From an uncultured Mailhella sp. (GTDB taxonomy: Bacteria > Desulfobacterota > Desulfovibrionia > Desulfovibrionales > Desulfovibrionaceae): a stretch of 16,113 nucleotides of DNA. This document shows positions 13,339 through 16,113 of the stretch, in pieces. Position numbers and translations under genes: made by a program. The notes beneath the pieces are model-generated. The model was given only the letters and a program-made list of their open reading frames with translations. It did no database searches and was not told the origin of the DNA. The DNA lies in the NCBI GenBank assembly GCA_944324625.1, contig CALUWZ010000020.1:1-16113 (forward strand), in the 5' to 3' direction. Position 1 is the first letter of the stretch, and every line of letters begins with the position of its first letter.

Positions 13339-15087
13339 ATGCTGTCCAGATATATGTTGATTGCAGTCGGTGCACTGGGAATTTTTTTGGGGTTTGCCAA
13401 TCCTCTCAGCATTTCGGGATCGGACGGTTCCTTTGATTCCGTGCCTTTTGCCGTTTTGCTGTATCCGTTCTGCCTGTATGTTCTTGCCCATAAAAGCAGG
13501 CATTATGCGGCAGATACCCTGCTTGCGGGGATTATGGGCTACGGGGCGGCTTTTTACTGGATAGCGCAGACAGCCCATGTTTACGGGCTTGTGCCTTATG
13601 CTTTGGCTGTTTTTTTTCCTCTTCTGCTCGGTTTGTATTTTGCCCTGTACGGTACGTTCATTGCGTATTATCTGCATAAGGTTCGTTTTGCGCTGCCGCT
13701 TTGCAAAATTGTCAGCGCAGGGATTTTGTGGTATTTGGCCGAAGTTTTCCGCGGCTGGTTTTTGACGGGGTTTCCGTGGTTTTGCCTGTCTTCCGCTTTT
13801 GCGCCCGTGCCGAGCATGATACAGTTTGCCAATGTGGCAGGCGCATACGGTCTTTCGGGTATTTTTGCGGCGTCGGCGTTTTTCTTTGCGGAATTAATGC
13901 TTACGGACAGGCAGCAGTTTCAATGCGGGGCGTGGTCTGTGCGGATCTGCCGTTTCGGCGGAATTATTGTATTGGGTGCCTTATATTATTACGGAGCCGT
14001 AACTTTGCAGAATGCCGGACAAGATCCGGAAAATGCAGTGCAGGCGCAGAACGTGCGCACCCGCACTCTGCACAGGGAAGCGGATGTGCCTTATAAAACC
14101 GTGCATGAAATACCTGCCATAGTAGGACTTTCCGAACACAGCGTTTTGGAGCGGCAAAATGCTGATCAGGTTTACTGCACCATAGTGCAGGGCAATATTT
14201 CCCAGAATGTGAAATGGTCTCCGCTTTTTCAGGAGGACAGCCTGAAGAAGTTTTTCCGTCTGAGCCGTGAGGCAGAGGCATTTTTGGGGGAACAAAGCAT
14301 TTTTGTTTATCCTGAAACGGCATTTCCCGTGACCGCTTACCACTACAGGGATTTATACGGAAAAATTTTGGATTTTTCACAAAACAAAACCATGCTTTTC
14401 GGGATTCCTTTCTATATTAATGACGGCGGGGGAAAGTATTTTAACAGCATTGAACTTATGCAGGACAGAAAAAAACTCGGAGAATATGCCAAGGAACATC
14501 TTGTGCCTTTCGGAGAATATGTTCCGCCGCTGCCTTTGCCGCAGTTTTTTGCCGACATGCTGGAAAAATACGGAGGAGCATACAGTGCCGGCACCAATGA
14601 CAGCCCGTTTCTGACGGTTAAAGCTGACGGAAAAACCCTGCGTTTTTTGCCCCTGATTTGTTATGAGGCCATTTTCCCCGAATTGACGTGGGAAAAACTG
14701 CAGGGAAAAAACGGTCGTGCGGCGTCTGAGGTCAGCGTGCTTTTGAACGTCAGCAACGATGCTTGGTATGACAAAAGCTCTGCGCCTGTCCAGCATTTGA
14801 ATCTTGCGCTTATGCGCACGGTGGAAAGCGGTCTGCCCATGCTGCGGGCAAGCAATACGGGCATAAGCGCCTTTATCGACAAATACGGGCAAATAGTTCT
14901 GCAGAGCGGCCTGTTTACCGATGAAACGCTGACTGTGCCGCTTTCCGTTCAGCCTTATGAGCCGACGCTTTTTGCCGCTCTTGCTCCGTACTTGCCGTAT
15001 TTGGGGCTTGCTCTGTTTATTTTTCTGCAGATGATGATTGTTTTGCGCAGAAAAATGGAAATTCTCCGCAGTCTTTCGGAAAAATAG
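13339..15087 (+). CDS. lnt: Apolipoprotein N-acyltransferase
   Basis: Adds the third acyl chain to the N-terminal cysteine of lipoproteins, the last step of lipoprotein maturation in Gram-negative bacteria; inner membrane with a periplasmic nitrilase-like domain. About six hydrophobic segments fill residues 1-222, the nitrilase domain covers about 279-540, and a last membrane segment lies near 548-568. The triad is present: E326 in VYPETAFP, K385 in AKEHLVPFGEY and C441 in LICYEAIFP; E394 is also in place. I choose the ATG at 13339 (582 residues) because GGAG lies 7 bases upstream. A GTG at 13303 would add 12 non-membrane residues with no clear site. An insert of about 50 polar residues (226-277) separates the membrane part from the nitrilase domain, making it longer than E. 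coli Lnt (512). Confidence 0.95.
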   Translation: MLSRYMLIAVGALGIFLGFANPLSISGSDGSFDSVPFAVLLYPFCLYVLAHKSRHYAADTLLAGIMGYGAAFYWIAQTAHVYGLVPYALAVFFPLLLGLYFALYGTFIAYYLHKVRFALPLCKIVSAGILWYLAEVFRGWFLTGFPWFCLSSAFAPVPSMIQFANVAGAYGLSGIFAASAFFFAELMLTDRQQFQCGAWSVRICRFGGIIVLGALYYYGAVTLQNAGQDPENAVQAQNVRTRTLHREADVPYKTVHEIPAIVGLSEHSVLERQNADQVYCTIVQGNISQNVKWSPLFQEDSLKKFFRLSREAEAFLGEQSIFVYPETAFPVTAYHYRDLYGKILDFSQNKTMLFGIPFYINDGGGKYFNSIELMQDRKKLGEYAKEHLVPFGEYVPPLPLPQFFADMLEKYGGAYSAGTNDSPFLTVKADGKTLRFLPLICYEAIFPELTWEKLQGKNGRAASEVSVLLNVSNDAWYDKSSAPVQHLNLALMRTVESGLPMLRASNTGISAFIDKYGQIVLQSGLFTDETLTVPLSVQPYEPTLFAALAPYLPYLGLALFIFLQMMIVLRRKMEILRSLSEK

Positions 15088-15201
15088 GCTTTGAGCCCAT
15101 GCTGTGCGCACTGCAGGCATGTCTGCGCCTTGCTGATGCTTGATGAAATATTGAGACAGGAGTTTTTCCGAAGCAGTCCTGAAAAGTTGCTGAAATTTCC
15201 C

Positions 15202-15228
15202 ATAAAAAAACTCCCCGTAAGGGGAGTT
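15202..15228 (-). terminator. Intrinsic terminator between lnt and the DVU0772-like gene
   Basis: ACTCCCC and GGGGAGT pair around a GTAA loop (plus strand), extended by two A-T pairs. On the minus strand a run of seven T follows, making a strong terminator 40 bases after the stop of the gene at 15269. On the plus strand only TTT follows, so it would be a weaker terminator for lnt. Confidence 0.85.
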
Positions 15229-15268
15229 TGCTGCGGGAGGTTGTTGTTTTTTTTTATTTTTTCTGAGA

Positions 15269-15625
15269 TTATGCGTAAATTTCTTGTTTAAGCCAGTCTT
15301 TGATGCTTTCGGAAGGAGAATACAGTCCTTTCAGTCCTTCGTGTTCTTTTTTGAATTCTTCTTCCAAATCTTTGGGAAGTTCGGTGGTGAAAAGGTCAAC
15401 GGCCTGTTCGGAATTTCTGCGTACAAGCCGCAGAGTCGGTTTTTCTTCCCAGCTGTCCACAACAAAATAGGTGGCAAAATCGTCTTTGGAGCGCACCGGA
15501 GCGTGTTCGGCATGCCAGTTGTTGTTTCCCCATTCCAGATATAAGGTTACGGCATCTTCGGGTGCAAGGTTCCAATCTATATTAAGAGAAGCTACATCTT
15601 TAAGGTTTTTGATTTCCAAAGTCAT
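15269..15625 (-). CDS. Conserved protein of unknown function, resembling DVU0772 family
   Basis: An acidic 118-residue soluble protein with no signal peptide or membrane segment. It contains the striking run DWNLAPEDAVTLYLEWGNN, then PVRSKDDFATYFVVDSW, RLVRRNSE, and a C-terminal DWLKQEIYA. I recall a small protein family in Desulfovibrionaceae (DVU0772) with this pattern, but cannot search to confirm, and no function is known to me. The aromatic, strand-rich middle suggests a compact alpha/beta fold. The ATG at 15625 is chosen because AAGGAG lies 6 bases upstream; an upstream ATG at 15667 would add 14 unsupported residues. It is a single-gene unit with a TTGACA promoter element and a strong terminator. 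It could be well expressed given the near-perfect ribosome site. Confidence 0.8.
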   Translation of the reverse strand: MTLEIKNLKDVASLNIDWNLAPEDAVTLYLEWGNNNWHAEHAPVRSKDDFATYFVVDSWEEKPTLRLVRRNSEQAVDLFTTELPKDLEEEFKKEHEGLKGLYSPSESIKDWLKQEIYA

Positions 15626-15678
15626 AACAAACTCCTTTTGTCTTTCGTTGATTATTAAATAAAACACTTTTTTCTTCT

Positions 15679-15684
15679 TGTCAA
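15679..15684 (-). promoter_or_regulatory. -35 element for the DVU0772-like gene
   Basis: A perfect TTGACA on the minus strand, about 54 bases upstream of the ATG. The -10 is less clear: TATTTA lies 17 bases on and TTTAAT 19 bases on, in a very AT-rich stretch. It starts about 40 bases after the terminator of the upstream chemotaxis gene. Confidence 0.45.
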
Positions 15685-15714
15685 GAATTATTCCTAATAA
15701 GAAAAATTAAAAAT

Positions 15715-15739
15715 AAAAAAAGGCGGAATCCCGCCTTTT
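15715..15739 (-). terminator. Intrinsic terminator of the chemotaxis receptor gene
   Basis: GGCGG and CCGCC (15722-15726 with 15731-15735) pair around a 4-base loop, with four flanking A-T pairs, and a run of seven T follows on the minus strand. It lies 13 bases after the second stop codon at 15752 and 46 bases after the first at 15785, so its spacing suits the longer reading frame better. Confidence 0.88.
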
Positions 15740-15784
15740 CTGTATGCTGAATTATGCTCTCAGGCTTTCGGCTATGCGGGCAAG

Positions 15785-16113
15785 TTAGATTGCCTGCTGC
15801 GCCATGTTTTCTACAGCCTGTGAAGCCTCGTTCATGGAATTTGACATTTCCGTTGCAAGGTTATGCACATTTGCCACAACACTGGTAATGTTTTCTGATG
15901 TTTGGGACTGTTCTTCGGAAGCCGTGGCAATATTGTGTATGCCGTCGGCGCTTTCGTCTGCCATGGTCAGGATCTCATGCAGGGTTGTTTCTGAGTTCAT
16001 AACCAAATCTGCCGTAATTTCGACGGCATGGACAGTTTTGTCAACCTGCTCGGAATTTTCCTTGGTGCTGGTCTGAATGGCGTTTATGGCCTTTGCCACG
16101 TCTTGTGTGGAGG
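15785..16113 (-). CDS. Methyl-accepting chemotaxis protein, C-terminal end (5' part outside window)
   Basis: The frame is open from the window edge for 108 residues. It begins STQDVAKAINAIQTSTKEN and runs through ASEEQSQTSENITSVVANV to SNSMNEASQAVENMAQQAI. This is the descending helix of the cytoplasmic signalling hairpin of a chemoreceptor, distal to the CheA/CheW-binding tip, with heptad Ala/Ser pattern and Glu/Gln methylation-helix residues. The sensor domain, membrane segments and hairpin tip are outside the window, so the ligand is unknown. No CheR-binding pentapeptide is seen at the end. The frame ends with TAA at 15785-15787, but ten more in-frame codons (LARIAESLRA) lead to another TAA at 15752-15754 and look like a normal receptor tail, so the true end may be at 15752 and the first stop a mutation. 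Confidence 0.9.
   Translation of the reverse strand, partial: STQDVAKAINAIQTSTKENSEQVDKTVHAVEITADLVMNSETTLHEILTMADESADGIHNIATASEEQSQTSENITSVVANVHNLATEMSNSMNEASQAVENMAQQAI

Noticed and set aside
14377..15120. 247-codon minus-strand open frame
   Set aside because: Antisense to the nitrilase domain of lnt, which has all catalytic residues; the translation is Arg/Gln/Phe-rich shadow.
15091..15291. Short plus-strand frame after lnt
   Set aside because: It runs through the terminator hairpin and the end of the opposite gene and has no ribosome-binding site.
4064..15684. Shared TTGACA...AAGTGT arrangement in front of the MBOAT and DVU0772-like genes (4064-4080 and 15664-15684)
   Set aside because: The spacing between the two parts differs (6 versus 10 bases) and the similarity is mainly A-rich, so common control is not supported.
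1..16113. tRNA, rRNA, CRISPR, insertion sequence or prophage genes
   Set aside because: No repeats with regular spacing, no transposase or integrase frames, and no cloverleaf-like sequences were seen by eye.

Overview
The window reads as a chromosomal segment of a sulfate-reducer-type deltaproteobacterium, most likely Desulfovibrionaceae. I infer this from three things: a stand-alone IMP cyclohydrolase, an HflX with a large N-terminal extension, and a small protein resembling the DVU0772 family. Base composition looks mid-40s % GC by eye, low for classical Desulfovibrio but compatible with low-GC gut or marine members. I cannot name a species from the sequence alone. There are no tRNA or rRNA genes, insertion sequences, CRISPR arrays or phage genes, so this is mainly core chromosome with one accessory polysaccharide-acylation module.

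Layout: (1) 1-1390, minus: N-terminal part of valyl-tRNA synthetase, cut by the window edge, with its own promoter. (2) 1529-5143, minus: an O-acyl-transfer module made of a HlyD/Alg44-like membrane-fusion protein, an AlgI-like MBOAT acyltransferase and an AlgX/AlgJ-like SGNH protein. The last two are tightly coupled behind a promoter lying in a perfect 16-bp inverted repeat. (3) 5483-6526, minus: asd, with a clear terminator and a promoter followed by an operator-like repeat. (4) 6771-8196, plus: a TetR-family regulator and a flavodoxin-fold NAD(P)H/FMN oxidoreductase, separated by two terminators and followed by a promoter flanked by repeated AATCGTT elements. (5) 8259-13141, minus: a five-gene run in transcription order pyrK-pyrD-pgpA-IMP cyclohydrolase-hflX, with very short gaps. 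(6) 13339-15087, plus: apolipoprotein N-acyltransferase (lnt), divergent from pyrK. (7) 15269-15625, minus: the DVU0772-like protein. (8) 15785-16113, minus: the C-terminal end of a methyl-accepting chemotaxis protein, cut by the window edge.

The most notable observations are two in-frame TAA codons in otherwise intact reading frames on the same strand. One splits pyrK between its FAD/NAD domains and its 2Fe-2S cysteine domain. The other ends the chemotaxis protein ten codons before a second TAA, and those ten codons read like a normal receptor tail. They could be genuine decay, sequence error at an A-rich tract (pyrK only) or recoding; the sequence alone does not decide. Other points of interest are the inverted repeat over the MBOAT promoter, an hflX start with an oddly distant ribosome-binding site, and several palindromic operator candidates around the TetR gene, asd and the oxidoreductase. 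I do not see a convincing wholly new system; the acylation module with its palindromic control region is the nearest candidate.
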